From positions 79,679 to 143,678 of the forward strand of contig JAREIK010016270.1 of the NCBI GenBank assembly GCA_029783825.1: DNA of 64,000 nt, in the 5' to 3' direction. Position numbers and translations under genes: made by a program. Numbering within the stretch: position 1 is the stretch's first letter; every line of letters starts with the position of its first letter. Positions 26,455-39,519 of the stretch are shown here, one piece after another. The notes beneath the pieces are model-generated. The model did no database searches. It saw only the letters and a list, made by a program, of their open reading frames with translations, and was not told where the DNA came from. The stretch is from Sapria himalayana. Its lineage: Eukaryota > Streptophyta > Magnoliopsida > Malpighiales > Rafflesiaceae.

Positions 26455-28300
26455 TCTTATTATCAATGTATCTACCGACAGGGTATAAGTATAATTAATC
26501 CATTCAGTGATGTTGCTTTCCTTCTCTCTCTCTTTACTCCTCCGATCATCATTTTTTTACTACGACAAAGCTATCCGAGTCACGGCATATAATGTTTAGT
26601 GAAAAATCACATCACTTATTAAAGATTTGTATGAGGAATAGTGTGGTATCATATCTATCAAAATTTAAACCACTCAATCAAATTATAAAAAAGTTATTTT
26701 TTGATAGAGATTTATCCGTCAAGTATAATATGTTAAAGATTAAAATAACTAGCATTTTACTCGTACATAATATTAACTAGTGAAAGTATTTACATAAAAT
26801 AACAGTATTATATGTACATAATAACTAAGTAAACAAAATATACCAGTATATATGTACATAAAATAACTGGTAGTATTATATGTATGTAATTTACTAACTT
26901 TAATTTGGACGTAGTATACCTCAGTTGGGGATGTTGCTAATGCTCACCGCTGCTTGCTCCTGTTGTTGTTGTCCGTTTCCACTTGGCCGCTTCAATATCA
27001 ACTGGCTAGCTATGTGCACTAAACTGCTCCGCCACTGTCTAATGGCTACCAGAGCTGCGCCGGCGCCGCTGCCACCGATGCTCCCGCCTCCTTACTGCTG
27101 CCGCTAGTCGATGCCACGTTGGCCGCTACAACGGCTGCCACTACTACCCCCACTGCTTGTGCTGCCGCTGCATGCAACCGCTGCCCGCTACATCGCTACC
27201 ACCACCACCATCCCTGCTGCCACTTCCGCCGCGGCCGCTTATTCTGGTGCTGCCGCTGCTACTTGCATTGCCGTCACTTCATATAACTTAAGCTAAAATT
27301 TAATTAAATAATTTAATACTTATATATTAAATTTAATAAATAGAAACTATAAATAAAAATTTAAAATTAAACAAAAGAAATTCTTTTAATAACTTATTCT
27401 AAAAACAATATTTTAAATACTTAAAAAAATAACAAAATTATATACATCTTAGTAATCAATGTATCTATCGAGTGTGCATAAGTATAATCAATCAATACAT
27501 TGATGTGCTTTCTCTCCCTCTACTCTCCGATCACCACCTTTTCGTAGCGAAAAAGCTGTCCGAGTCACGGTGCTTCATGTCTGTTGAAAATCCATTCACT
27601 TATACAAGCTTCGTATGAGAAAACAATGTGATACCACATCTGTAAAAATTAAAACCATAATATCAAATCAAAATTAATTAAAAAAACTATGTTAGATAAT
27701 GATATATTACTACAGCAAAAATGTAAGTATATACTATCATTTCACTCATACATATATTACTAACAGTATTTGTACATATAAATTGATAGTATTATACGTA
27801 CATATATACCGAGTACATATATACTCAGTAATAAGTACATAAAATACTATAGAATTATATGTACGTATTTACTAACTATATACGTAACATATATACCGCA
27901 TTTGTTGTCGTTCCTACTGATCCCACTGTCACTGTCGCCCCTGCTATTGCTGTCGCTACCACTACGGCTACTATCAATGCTGCAGCCACTATCGGTGTAG
28001 CCACTATTGTTGGTGCAGCCAACTGCTAACGGTGCATCTACCCTACCTGCTGCTACTACTGCCTGCCTCCGCTCCCACTGTTACTTGCTGCTGCCACTGC
28101 CACCGCTGTTGCTTCTGGCGCCACTACAGCCACTACCGCCGCTACTACCGCTACCCCAAACTACCACCAATGATAATAGGCTTTTACATGCCATATAATA
28201 TGCTAAAACTCTAACCCAAAAAATTAGAGAAACACAAACATATTCATAGATATAAAAATAGTTAATATAGACATGAACAAACACAAATTAAAGTTGATTG
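26455..28300 (+). repeat. Two ~0.9-1 kb direct-repeat units with GCT/GCC-rich cores
   Basis: Each unit starts with TATCAATGTATCTA(C/T)CGA (about 26,462 and 27,456). It continues with a CTCTCCCTC-type run, CCGAGTCACGG, a block of TACGTACATATATAC-like elements, and a degenerate trinucleotide core of GCT/GCC/ACT (26,940-27,270 and 27,905-28,160). The second unit ends near GGCTTTTACATGCCATATAATATGC. Frames across the cores are Ala/Pro/Leu-rich and lack any domain. Bases 26,261-26,454 between subterminal repeats and units are AT-rich with nothing recognisable. Confidence 0.8.
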
Positions 28301-30601
28301 TCATATAATTCAACAAAAATTGCATTTGTGTATATACTTAATTGTATATATAGATATATACTTAATCATTAATAAAAAAAAGTTAATATATCAATTGTCA
28401 TACAATTGATACACAAATTAATATAGATATATAAAAATAGTTAATAAAAAATTGCGATGTTCTTGTATTTGTGTAATATATACTTAATCGTATACATACT
28501 TCATGCATTTGTGATATAATACGTTGTCATTGTATGGATTTGATGGTGCACAGTAGGTAGGCTGAATTAAAAAATGTTTCAATATAATAACTACATACTG
28601 TATATAAAACAGTAACATAAATATTAGTTTGCTTTAAATAAGTGTGTTTAAACTAACTATATATATTACTATAAAAAACGTATACATAAACTATTTAAAC
28701 ATAATTATATTTATAATATTTTATTACCAAAGATGTGAAAGGAAAAAATTGCTATGCAGTGTTAGGCCAGGTTGATATTAAGTGGGTGAACTTCTTATTA
28801 CATGGTTTGGGTGATTTGATGCTATAGTTTGTTGGTATCCTTTTTTTTTGTATTGGTTATAAATATTTCTATTTAAAACACTAATTATTCATGGCCCATT
28901 GCAAATTTTCTTGTTCACGGGTAATCTTGAGTGAGGAGAACGAAAAAAAATGAATATGTTCCTTGATTATTATCTATATTGCATGAAGAGCACAAAAAGA
29001 TGAGTCTAATATTATTCTAAAAAATAATTTTTAGAATAATTATTCAAAAACAAATAGTTTTAATCTGTATTTTGCTATTTTATGAATGATAAAATGAGAG
29101 TGTGTGGTATGATCATAGTTTGTGTTATTTATGGTAAGTTTTTTAGTAGTGTAATTTTGATAGTGTAAGTTTTTTGTTGTGTTCATTTATTTTATGGTAG
29201 TGTATATGTGTTTAATAATTTTTGCATTATTAAAATTACTATGCGCTATGCATTTAACGTCATTTCTAAAAAATCCAGAAAAGCCATTTTGGTTAATCTA
29301 TTCATAATTTTTGTAGTGTGTATGTGCGCGTGTGTGTGTGTAATAAAAATAATATGAATATTTATATATATTTTTTCTATTTATTAATTCAACTCTATTA
29401 TGTATAGTTTGGGAAAATGAAAAATAATTTTGTGATTTAATTCAAAAGTATCTTATTTAATTAACTGGTTTGGTATTTGAGTTATAATATTTTTCATATA
29501 GGTTTGAAACCCATTGATGGTTATATTTGATAATCTTTTGAGATTGGAAGGCATATCAATTGAATATTTATGTCTTTGCTTGCTCTATTGATTTGTTGTT
29601 GTTAGGCAACCAAACTTTTTGATTGATTAATCATGTCATAGAGAAAATATTATTATTAAAGGAGACCATAGTTAGTCTTTCAAGACCTTAGTTTCTCCAA
29701 TGGAGATGATTTGTAGAATATATATTACAAACCTCAAGACCATTTACCTTGTAATAAAATGTATATTGATGTTGTATCATGGTTGATGTGTGAGATACAT
29801 ATATCGCTATGCTCTATCAAATCAAGGAAGTTGTCAACAGGAAATTTCTACCACTTCAAAAATATGCTCTAACAAATGGATTCCTATATGTTGCAAGTTG
29901 ATACTCTCATTATTAATCTTGCAGAATTGGTAATTAATCTACCCTTATACTCTAATTGCAAATTAGATACTCATCAATTAGTAAGATTTCTCAATTGAAC
30001 TATAGATCTATATTTTTATCTTGATTAATGAGAAAGTATAATGGAATATACTATAGACCATGTTAAAGATAAAACATAGAGAAATATTATCTCATCTATA
30101 AATGAGCATTCTCATTTGAAAGTATGATACTCATTATTGGTAGTAGCAGTACAAGAAGAAGTAGTAGAAAAAAGATGAAGAAGAAACATTAGAGAAGGAG
30201 AAAAAGTTTAAGATTAGAAGAAATTAGAGTAGCCTTATAGCTCTTAAGTAGCAATTACATGCATTACAAGAAATCCTAATCATTATAATCTTCAAATAGA
30301 AAAAAATATTAGGCTTGCATCTCTTAAATTACAATGCAAAATAACAAAAACAATTTAATATTATGCATTGATACCACTAAAAGGTAGGAATATCGCTATG
30401 AGAAGTATTTTTTAAATTAGTTTTATTTTAAAATTTTATTAAATAGATTTTCATGAGAATGAAAGAACTATTCTTTATAATTTGTTGCATCCAAAAATAG
30501 CACTAACTTTTATCTAACTTTGCAAAAAATAAAAAGGAATTCCTCCACAACACTAATAATAATAATAATACTCAATATTTTCATCCTTAAAATAATATAT
30601 A

Positions 30602-30637
<36 letters not shown>

Positions 30638-30879
30638 TGTATGTATATATATAAAATAGATAATTATGTTATGGAATCCATATATATATATATATATATA
30701 TGATTTGGGTTATATTTTAGTACCTATATTCGGATACTCATAATTATCCAAATATAATTTAAAAAAAACATTATGCATAAACTCGTTTCAGCTTACTAGT
30801 ATGCAAAAAAGAGTTTATGCATATGTTTATGCATATAGTGTATTTATGGACTCCATATGCATATATTTTGTTTACGAAA
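28301..30879. other. AT-rich spacer in element A, no gene seen
   Basis: No open frame with recognisable features. Small simple repeats are present: GT at about 29,322-29,340 and TATG at about 30,609-30,645. A purine-rich stretch lies at 30,150-30,215. At about 29,300-29,320 the string TTTTTGTAGTG resembles a CACTA right end, but no mate was found nearby. Confidence 0.6.
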
Positions 30880-30884
30880 TAATG

Positions 30885-32481
30885 TGTGAAATCCCGAAAA
30901 AAAAATAATAAATAACTAACATAATTTGATTTCTGGAAAAAAGGGCAAAAGGGTAATTTTGCAATAATAGAAAATAACCTGAAAATTTTAGAGCCATAAT
31001 GATAAAATGGAGATTCGTTATTGAATTCGTCTTGGAAAATATAGCAATGGTTTCAAATTTCGTTAAATTACAAAAAAATCAGAATTTGTTATATTTTTAT
31101 TTATTAAATAATTATTAAAAAAAAATTTTGCTCAACCGAAAGACCGCACCATGTCGTCCGCACGTGACTATGCTGTGCGAGCTATCCATCGCTGTGTAGG
31201 TGTCAACCTAAAAAAATATTAATATTATTAATTAATGATAATAAATAAATAAATAAATAAAAAGAAAGCAAGGAATCCGGAAAACGGGAGAAATGCTGAA
31301 AAAAAGTTCGACACCGGAGGGAGAGGGTAGTACACCAAAAAATATATATCGTGAATTTTCTTTTAATCATAACGGATTATTTTGGAATCGGAATGAAATA
31401 GTCCAAGAACTAAAGTTACTCTACACGATGAGATCTTCAATTGATATCAAATTTATAAAGTTTCCATGAAATTTTCTTAAAGGTAGTGGTTTTCTCTTAT
31501 CAGAATTTCTTTCTATTTAATGGCCAAAAATGATCATGTTTTATATTTCTAATCGAATTGTTAGAAATTTTATTGGAAATAAGTAATTGTGAAAAGTTTT
31601 GGTAATTCCTATAGTAAAAATTAGTACAGGATGAATTGGATTTTAATTGTTATAATTGTGTCTAGTATATGGGTTAAATTGGAAATGACATAATTGCATT
31701 TCATATGCACGGGAACATTCCAAATACATGGGTGGTGTACATGATATATATATATATATAAGGTATATGGATGATATTTAGTGAACTCAAATTGGGACAA
31801 TGTCCAGACTGAGTTGCGTGAGATTTTATTTGGTATATGGTTATTATGGATTACAAACTCGAATTGGGACAAGGTCTAGGCTGAGTTGGTAGTGTTTATT
31901 TCTAGGAGTAAATCCAAAAAAATCATATTTTATTCATATTAATGTCCATTATGTTTTTTGGAGGAGGTCCATATTTTTCTGAATAATTCCAAAAAAATAA
32001 ATATTTTATAGATATATATACATATATGCATATATTATATATATATAAAATATGTCACACTTGCTTTGCATGTGTGAGGGAGTCGATGAGACTTAGGAAT
32101 ATGGGCATATCAAATTTCATCCATAATTTCATTCATATAAACATTTTACTTGAATGTGTATTGATATATATTCATGACATTTTACGTGCACTTAGGTAGG
32201 GAGTAACTTTGAAGGAGTTTACCTTATTGAGCCTTGCTCACTTGTTGTGGACCCCCTTTTCAGGTACGTGTCCAGGACAGATGACAGATCCACATACGTA
32301 ATCGCACATGTGAAGGAAAGCCGGTTGTGGCTTAAATAATATGGTGTGTTTTTTCTTTCTTCCACTGAGCAAATAAAATAAAATGAAAAAAAAATGTATT
32401 GTACATTTGGAAAATTTTATTTTATTATATATTGTATTGTGTGATGAATGAATGAGACCCCCTGAGAAATGGGGTGTCACA
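30885..32481. mobile_element. Solo LTR with TAATG target-site duplication
   Basis: A 1,597-base segment starts TGTGAAATCCCG and ends GGGGTGTCACA, so it has inverted TGTGA/TCACA ends. It is flanked on both sides by the perfect 5-bp duplication TAATG (30,880-30,884 and 32,482-32,486). No gag, pol, primer-binding or polypurine sequence is present. This is what recombination between the two LTRs of a full element leaves. An A-rich stretch with AATAAAATAAAATG near 32,371-32,395 may be the polyadenylation region if the LTR reads on the plus strand. The ends suit a plant Ty3/Gypsy-type element, but the superfamily cannot be proved from an LTR alone. Confidence 0.9.
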
Positions 32482-32486
32482 TAATG

Positions 32487-32984
32487 AGTTTCTACATAAA
32501 CTCATATGCATACTTGAGCATATGCATTCCGTATGAAAAGGAAGGTAATTATCAGTATAGGAATTTGGAAGACCCAAATCATAAATATTTTGGATTTGGG
32601 TCCCTAAATGTTATATTAAAATTAAAAATTGTAAAAAATATATAATTACTTTCATGTTGGTTCCCCTTAACATTTTTCCCTATAATATTATAACTTTTAT
32701 CCACTTTTGTTGCACCGAAATGCATCAACTTTGTTTATCTCACATAAGTTTTTAAAAAATTAAAACTAAAATAGTAGTTTCATAAATCAAAAATAAATTT
32801 TGATTCTCATAGAGTTTACCAAAATATACTTCTTCAAAGAATAATAATAGGTTAAAACCTAGTGCTTACACTCATTTAATGATGCACCAACCATCCAACT
32901 AGTAACTTTTTAGAAATACTGGATTCAAAAATCTTTAACATACGCAAGTAGGATTTGATTATTTTAAGTGTTTAGAATTATGAG
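32487..32984. other. AT-rich spacer between the solo LTR and the minisatellite
   Basis: About 500 bases with repeated TATGCAT and ACTCATATGCAT strings near the LTR edge, similar to strings left of the LTR (30,815-30,865). No gene seen. The mirror similarity to element B fades out at the right end of this segment. Confidence 0.5.
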
Positions 32985-34375
32985 TATTTGTGTAACTATA
33001 TGTATACCCACATGTAACTATATTTATAATTACATGTATAATAACATACAATATATTTAACTATATGTGTATAACTATGTATAAATATTTATATAACTAT
33101 ATAAAATATTTGTATAATTATATAACACTCTACAACATTAAATATAACTATATTTATAACTATGTATACATATATGTAAATTAATATTTATTGATAACTT
33201 TATATATTTGTGTATAACTATTTGTATGAATATATTTATATATAACTATATGTTTAAATATATAAAAATATTAATAGCTATATATACTATATGTATAATA
33301 ACATATAACTATAAATAATTGTATATTATTATATATATAACTATAACAGCTTTATACATAACTATATTTAAATATATGATTTACATCTTATATTTAATAA
33401 ACATTTGTACATATTAGTATATAAAAATATATTTTACTATATCTATACCTATACATATCTATATGTATAAATATATAAAATTATATGAATAAATATATAT
33501 TCTGCATGTATAAATATAAGTATAACTACATGTGTAACTTAATGTATAACCACATGTAACTATATTTATAATTACATGTATTAAAACATAAAACATCATG
33601 TTTAATTATATGTGTATATATATAAATATTTATAAAACTAAATAAAATTTTATATGATTAAATATAATTATATTTTAAACAATTTATACATATATATATA
33701 TATATAATAACATTGTATATATTTATGTATAACTAAATATAACTACTCGTATGAATATAATATATTATATAACTAAATGTTTAATGATATATAAATTTTT
33801 ATAACTATATATATTATATGTATAATAACATATAACTATAAATAATTCTATCTTACTATATGTATAACTATAAAAACTTTATACATAACTATATTTAAAT
33901 ATATAATTAACAACAAGTATTAAATATACATTTTTATATATTAGTATAAAAAATGTATTTTAGCATTTCCATACCTATATAACTATAAGTATAAATATAT
34001 GAAATTATATGAAAAAATATATACATACATGTATAAATATAAGTTTAACTATACGTGTAACTATATGTATAACCACATTTAACTATATTTATAATTATAT
34101 GTATAAAAGCATACAACATAATGTTTAACTAAATGTGTATAACTATATATAAATATTTGTTTAACTATAAAAACTCTATATAAATAAATATAACTTTATT
34201 TTTAATTATGTATACATATATGTAAATCTATATAATTGTTTATAACTTTGAATACATTTATTTATATTTACTTATATTTACTTGTATGCATATATCTATA
34301 TATAATTATATGTTAAACTAAATGTAACTATTTATAAATACATTTACTATATGTATCATAACATATAATTATATA
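32985..34375 (+). repeat. TATAACTATATGTATAAC-type minisatellite upstream of TNP2-A
   Basis: About 1.4 kb of degenerate units around ATAACTATATGTATAACTA, with larger blocks repeated at several-hundred-base spacing (CACATGTAACTATATTTATA at about 33,009 and 33,551). An inverted counterpart precedes TNP2-B and a direct one precedes TNP2-C, so it belongs to the transposon family. Confidence 0.8.
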
Positions 34376-35250
34376 TGGGATAATACTATTTTGTTGCACC
34401 AACTTGAAATAAAATGGTTAAAGATATAATATCAACAATATGTAAGCACGTAGCATGAGAGTGTCCATTGATAAGGCTCATATTTGGTATAACACAAATA
34501 AGGGTCGTACTCTTACCTAATCCAAGCCCTTGGACCTCAGGCTCAAATAAGAACTCATGTATAACAAAAAATATAATATTTGATAGGTTTATACTGAAGA
34601 ACTTATAATTTCTTTTATATAATTCTTCATTCTAACACTGCACTCTCATTGTGTCTCTCTCCCCTCTCTAATTCTTTCTGTTTCTCTTCTCTTTTTCTTT
34701 ATGTGTCACACACTCTCTCGTGTTTTTTTCTGGCTCTTCTTTTTTGCTTGTTCTCTCTTCTCTCTCCACCCCTCTCTCTCTCCTCCCTCCCTCCCTTTCT
34801 CCCTCTCTCCCTCCCTCCCTTTCTCCCTCTCTCCCTCACACTCTCTCTCCCTCTAACCCCCCTCTCTCCCTTTAACCTTTTCTCTCCCACTCTCTCTCCC
34901 CCCGGCTCCTGATTTCTCTACTCCTCTGTCTCCCCTTATCTCTATCTCTCTCTCCCCCTCCTCCTTCAAACATTAAATGTATTTTTTTTGCTTTCATTTC
35001 TTATGCATTAGTGTACTTTGCACCCTTTATCTAGTATAACTATGATTTCTTTTAATCTTTATCGTGCTAAAAATTACATTATCTATTAATGTAGATTGTG
35101 CAAATGCCTTGCATCTATATTCATGATATTTAAATTTTAAATATTCATCTTTAAGTAATTTATATTTTATTCTTTGTATATTTTGAAGTAATAAATGTTT
35201 TATTTATAATAATGATTGGGCATTAATTTATGTAAATAAAATAGGGCAAA
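34376..35250 (+). promoter_or_regulatory. CT-rich leader upstream of TNP2-A
   Basis: It contains a roughly 330-base pyrimidine block (CTCTCTCC, CCCTCCCT; about 34,640-34,970) between the minisatellite and the TNP2 start codon, with AT-rich flanks. The mirror-image GA-rich block precedes TNP2-B, so it is a conserved part of the element leader. A promoter or 5' UTR role is an inference from that position. Pro/Ser/Leu or Arg/Glu frames in it are low-complexity artefacts. Confidence 0.5.
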
Positions 35251-38200
35251 ATGAGCTCAGATCATCAGTGGATGTACAAAAGGGTTATTAAAAATTTTTG
35301 AATAAAGATTTTTTGACTGAGCTTGAAATTTCATCAATTTTCATGTAGTCAATAGATTGAAGGATGGAGAAAAAATTAAGTGTCCATGTAATCATCAAAA
35401 GTGTCAGAATATCCCTTTTCATGATGCAAACACTATAAGATTTCATTTGGAAAATTATGGCTTTGTGCCAAATTATTTTGTTAGGATTTATCATGGGGAA
35501 AGTACAAAGACTCTAATATTGACTAAAAAGAGGGTATTGAATCATTTGCTTGTGGTAAGAATTATCAAACACATACCATAGAATGATCATGGAAGCAGCT
35601 GGTCCTAACTTCAATATGGATTACGTAGATGAACTACCTAATCCTGAAGCTAAGAAATTTTATGTGATGCTTAAAGCTGCAGATAAAGAGTTGTGGTCTG
35701 GTTGTAAAACACATTCGCAATTGTTACTTGTGGCTCGACTAATAAGCATTAAGTCAGAAATTCAAGTCTAAGAAATTATTTGATCAAGTGATAGAACTGA
35801 TGAAAGAGATTGTTTCGAATAATAATTTGATCACTAACAACTTTTACAACACTAAGAAGTTACTATGAAAAATGAGTCTACCCATGGAAAAAATTGATTG
35901 TTGTTAAAATGGATGCATGTTATATTGGGGCGGTGATAGTGATTTAATTAGCTGTAAGTTTTTTAAGCATCCTCGATTTAGGAAGGAACCTCGTGCTATA
36001 GAAACGTGAAAAAAATTGAAAGTTATCTTTAAAAAGATGTATTATTTTCCATTAATTCCTCGATTACCGAGACTATATGCATCAAATACTATAGCAAATG
36101 ATATGAGGTGGCATTCCGAGCATGAGGTTAAAGAAGGGTAATGCATCATCCATCAGATTCACCTGCTTGGAAGCATTTTAAATATATACATCATGATTTT
36201 GCAGCAGAAAGTCGAAATGTGAGATTGAGTCACTACACTAATAGATTTCAGCCATTTGGACAATCTGGACAATAGTATTCAACATGGCTAGTGATAGTGA
36301 TGCCTTATAACTTGTCTCCATGGTTGTGTATGAAGGAGCAATATATGTTTTTGTCAATATTGGTTCCGTGGATATTTTATTACAACCTCTTATTGCAGAG
36401 TTAAATTATTTATAGGATGTAGGCTTGAATACATATAATATCTCAAAAAAGCAAAATTTCATATGCAGGCAGCCCTTATGTGGATGGTAAGTGACTTTCC
36501 TGCATATTCAATGTTGTCTGGCTGGAGTACAACAGGATGTCACATGCCCACATTGCATGACAATTTTGATCCATTTTACCCTCAAATTTAGTGGTAAATA
36601 GTCATGGTTTGATAACCTTCGTAACTTCTACCTATGAATCATCCCATTTCAAAGAAATAGAACTGCATTTCGAAGAAATAAAACTTTAATGACATTTGCA
36701 CAAGCTTTCGTTCCAGGAGATGATATTATTACAGAGATTCATAGTTTGGGTTTGAAAAAGGTAACTGAAAAGGATCCTACCGGAAGTAATGGACCATATG
36801 CAAATTATTTGGCTAAAGCAAACGTAGTATATTTTGGGACTTGCTCTATTGGAAGTCCAATTTAATTCGTCATAACTTAGATATAATGCATATTGAAAAA
36901 AATGTTTTTGACAATGTTTTCGATAATATCCATGATGTAGATGGAAAAACAAAAGATACTTAAAATCAAGACAAGAGCTGAAGATTACTTTCGGCGGCGT
37001 GAATTGAAGCTGAATGAACAAACATGAAAATTCCCTAAAGCTTGACACACATATGATAAGAAGGCAAGATAGATATTGTGTGAATGGGTTAAAAATTTGA
37101 AATTCTTTGATGGATATGTGTCAAATATGGGTAGATGCGTGGATATGAAGAATCTTAAGTTATTTGGAATGAAAAGTCATGACTGTCATGTATTTATGCA
37201 GAGATTAATACTAATTTCATTCCGTGAATTACTTCCACAAAGTGTTTGGAAGATCCTTACAGAACTCAGTTTGTTTTTCAAAAAGCTAACTGCAACCACA
37301 TTCAAAATAGATGACATGGTGAGGCTGGAGTATGATATTCCATTTATTATTTTTAAGCTAGAATGGATATTCCCACTGAGTTTTTTTAACTATATGAATC
37401 ATTTGCCGGTTCATTTGGCATATGAAGCTAGGTTTACAGGGCCAGTGCAATTCAGGTGGATGTATCCTTTTGAGAGGTATATATATATATATAATTTACT
37501 GTTTTTTGTTATTTTGTACTTTAAGTAATACTGTAATTTAATCAAATTGAACCCTAACATTGTAGTTGTAGGTATCTTAGTAAGTCGAAATTGAATGTTA
37601 GAAACAAGACAAAAGTTGAAGGTTCAATTTGCAATGCATATTTAGTAGAAGAATCATCACCATTTTGTTCTTATTATTTTGATGATCATGTCAATACAAA
37701 GAATAGTAATATGCCACAGAATTATGAAGGTCATGTGATGGTAGAAGATGATTCTGTGGACAAATTATCTATCTTCAAGCACCTTGGAAGAGCATTTGGA
37801 ATAGCAATAAAAAGATGTATGACAGATGAAGAGTACAAAGCAACAATGGGCTATGTTTTACTTAATTGTGAGGAGGTTGCACCATACATTGAGTATGTAT
37901 ACACAAAATGGTTGCAGGTTAAATCATAGTTTAATTTTATCTTTAATAGGAATTATTAAAAATTGAAATACATTTTTTTGTCTTTTTATATTTGTGCAGT
38001 ATTTATGTTGAGCAGTTAAAATATCGGCAACCAGCAATTTCCAGCAATGATGTTGATTATATGCTAGAAAATGAATTTTCAAATTGGTTCAAAAATTATG
38101 TGAGAATTATTAAGTTTTAAATTTTGAATTATTTAATTTATTAATATCTTTTATTTGTTAATATCAATTTTTAATTGATGTCACAGGTAATTGATCATTC

Positions 38201-39380
38201 AAATGGAAATTCAAATATTTGTATTCAAAATATAAGTAAAGGCCCATTTCGATATGTGACAACCTATCCTGGGTATTTTGTTAATGGATATAAATTTCAC
38301 ATAATTGGGCACAGTTCTTCTAAAATAATAATGAATTAGAGGTGTCAAACGGGCCGGGCCGGCCCGGCCCGCCACGAGGCACGGCACGGTTCGGCCGTGC
38401 CTGGGCCGGCCCGGCGAACAAACCACGTGCCGGGCCGTGCCTTGGCACGGCACGCCGGCCCGCGTGCCTGCGTCGTGAGTCGTGAGTCGCGACTCACGAG
38501 TCACGACTCACGGTCACGACTCACTGAGTCGTGACTCGTGACCCAACCGGGCCCCGCCCCAGGTAAAAAGACAGCGGGTCGGGTCCAAACAGACCCGACC
38601 CGCCCCGCGCCCGCCTGCCCTGCCTTGCCGTGCGCCCGTGCCCGAGCGGGCCGGCACGGCACGGCACGGCCTTGCCGTGCCCACGGGCCGTGCCGTGCCC
38701 GATTTTAAAAAACCGTGCCGTGCCCGGCACGGCACGGTAGCACGGCTGGGCACGTGAAAAACGGGCCGTGCCGTGCTGGGCCGGCCCATTTGACACCTCT
38801 ATAATGAATGCATTAAAGGCACAGGATATAGTGCAGATGAGATTGATTATTATGGTCAACTCAAATAAGTTATTTAGTTGGAGTATTCTGGACTCGAAAA
38901 TAATAGGATTATATTATTTAAGTGCGAATGGTTTGATCATACACTAAATGTGGGCACAAAGATTCATTCGTATTATAAGCTAGTGGATGTTAACCATAAA
39001 CATAGATATAATTGAAATGAAGTCATTTATTATGGTAGTTCAAGTTGCTCAGGTATATTATTGTACATATTCAGGTTTATCTCATGAAAAGAGATATTTG
39101 TGGGTGATTTGCAAGATCAAAGCACGATCAAAATTTGAAGTATCATCATCGAAACAGAGAAGTGCAGACGTCAAAATTTCACCAACATTCCAGGAAGATG
39201 ACATAAATAATAGTGAGTCTTTGAATGTAGATGAAGTACAAAAAATTTATCTGACTTAAATGGTGGCACAATAGAAATTGTAGATGATCAATTTCTATCT
39301 ATGATGAGTTTGAACTTCTATCGGAATCAGACAAAATATCAGAAGATCCATTAGAGGATAACAGTGATGCCGATAATTAA
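35251..39380 (+). pseudogene. TNP2-type CACTA transposase, copy A (broken, MITE-interrupted)
   Basis: It starts MSSDHQWMYKRVIKNF at 35,251, the Transpos_assoc N terminus, followed by IKCPCNHQKCQN and YFVRIYHGES after stops. The Transposase_21 core follows in pieces (NPEAKKFYVMLKAADKE; LYWGGDSDLI; WSTTGCHMPT). Then comes DUF4218 at about 37,076-37,475 (GMKSHDCHVFMQRL, LPQSVWKILTELSLFF, HLPVHLAYEARFTGPVQF). Three likely introns follow (about 37,476-37,571; 37,917-37,999; 38,099-38,187), then DUF4216 (DYYGQLK, ILFKCEWFD). The last codons are acidic and stop at 39,378-39,380. The conserved TDGFQPFG reads TNRFQPFG, so a key acidic residue is lost. A hAT MITE sits in the DUF4216 region. Excluding it, the length (about 3.66 kb) matches copy B. 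Confidence 0.88.
38337..38801. mobile_element. GC-rich hAT-type MITE in TNP2-A
   Basis: A 465-base insert with terminal inverted repeats TAGAGGTGTCAAACGGGCC on the left and GGCCCATTTGACACCTCTA on the right. It is flanked by the perfect 8-bp duplication TAATGAAT (38,329-38,336 and 38,802-38,809). An 8-bp duplication and TAGAGGTGTCAAA-type ends fit a non-autonomous hAT element. The interior is extremely GC-rich (GGCACGGCACGG, GGGCCGGCCC) and largely palindromic, in sharp contrast with its AT-rich host. Copy B of the transposase lacks it and shows the uninterrupted codons, so it post-dates the split of A and B. Confidence 0.93.
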
Positions 39381-39519
39381 ATTGATATAATTTAATCATA
39401 AATTTAAACTATCAAAGACGTTTTATATTTTATTGAAATCTATCAGTGTGTTTTTTTGAAAATGCATGCTTGTTCATCATTTTTCTATTTTTTGTTCTTT
39501 GGTTTATTTTGTACAGTAG

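Noticed and set aside
26925..28284. Ala/Pro/Leu-rich short frames in GCT cores
   Set aside because: Trinucleotide repeats are open on both strands. There is no conserved protein between units and the frame is not kept across copies.
34649..34912. Ser/Pro/Leu frame and its Arg/Glu antisense
   Set aside because: Pyrimidine-rich low-complexity leader. The mirror block at 51.3-51.7 kb gives unrelated frames.
36686..37048. 120-codon minus-strand frame
   Set aside because: Antisense shadow of the TNP2-A region. The plus strand carries the recognisable transposase blocks.
38211..38859. Arg/Ala/Gly/Pro-rich frames of about 90-110 codons
   Set aside because: They fall in the GC-rich hAT MITE, which is non-autonomous and palindromic.
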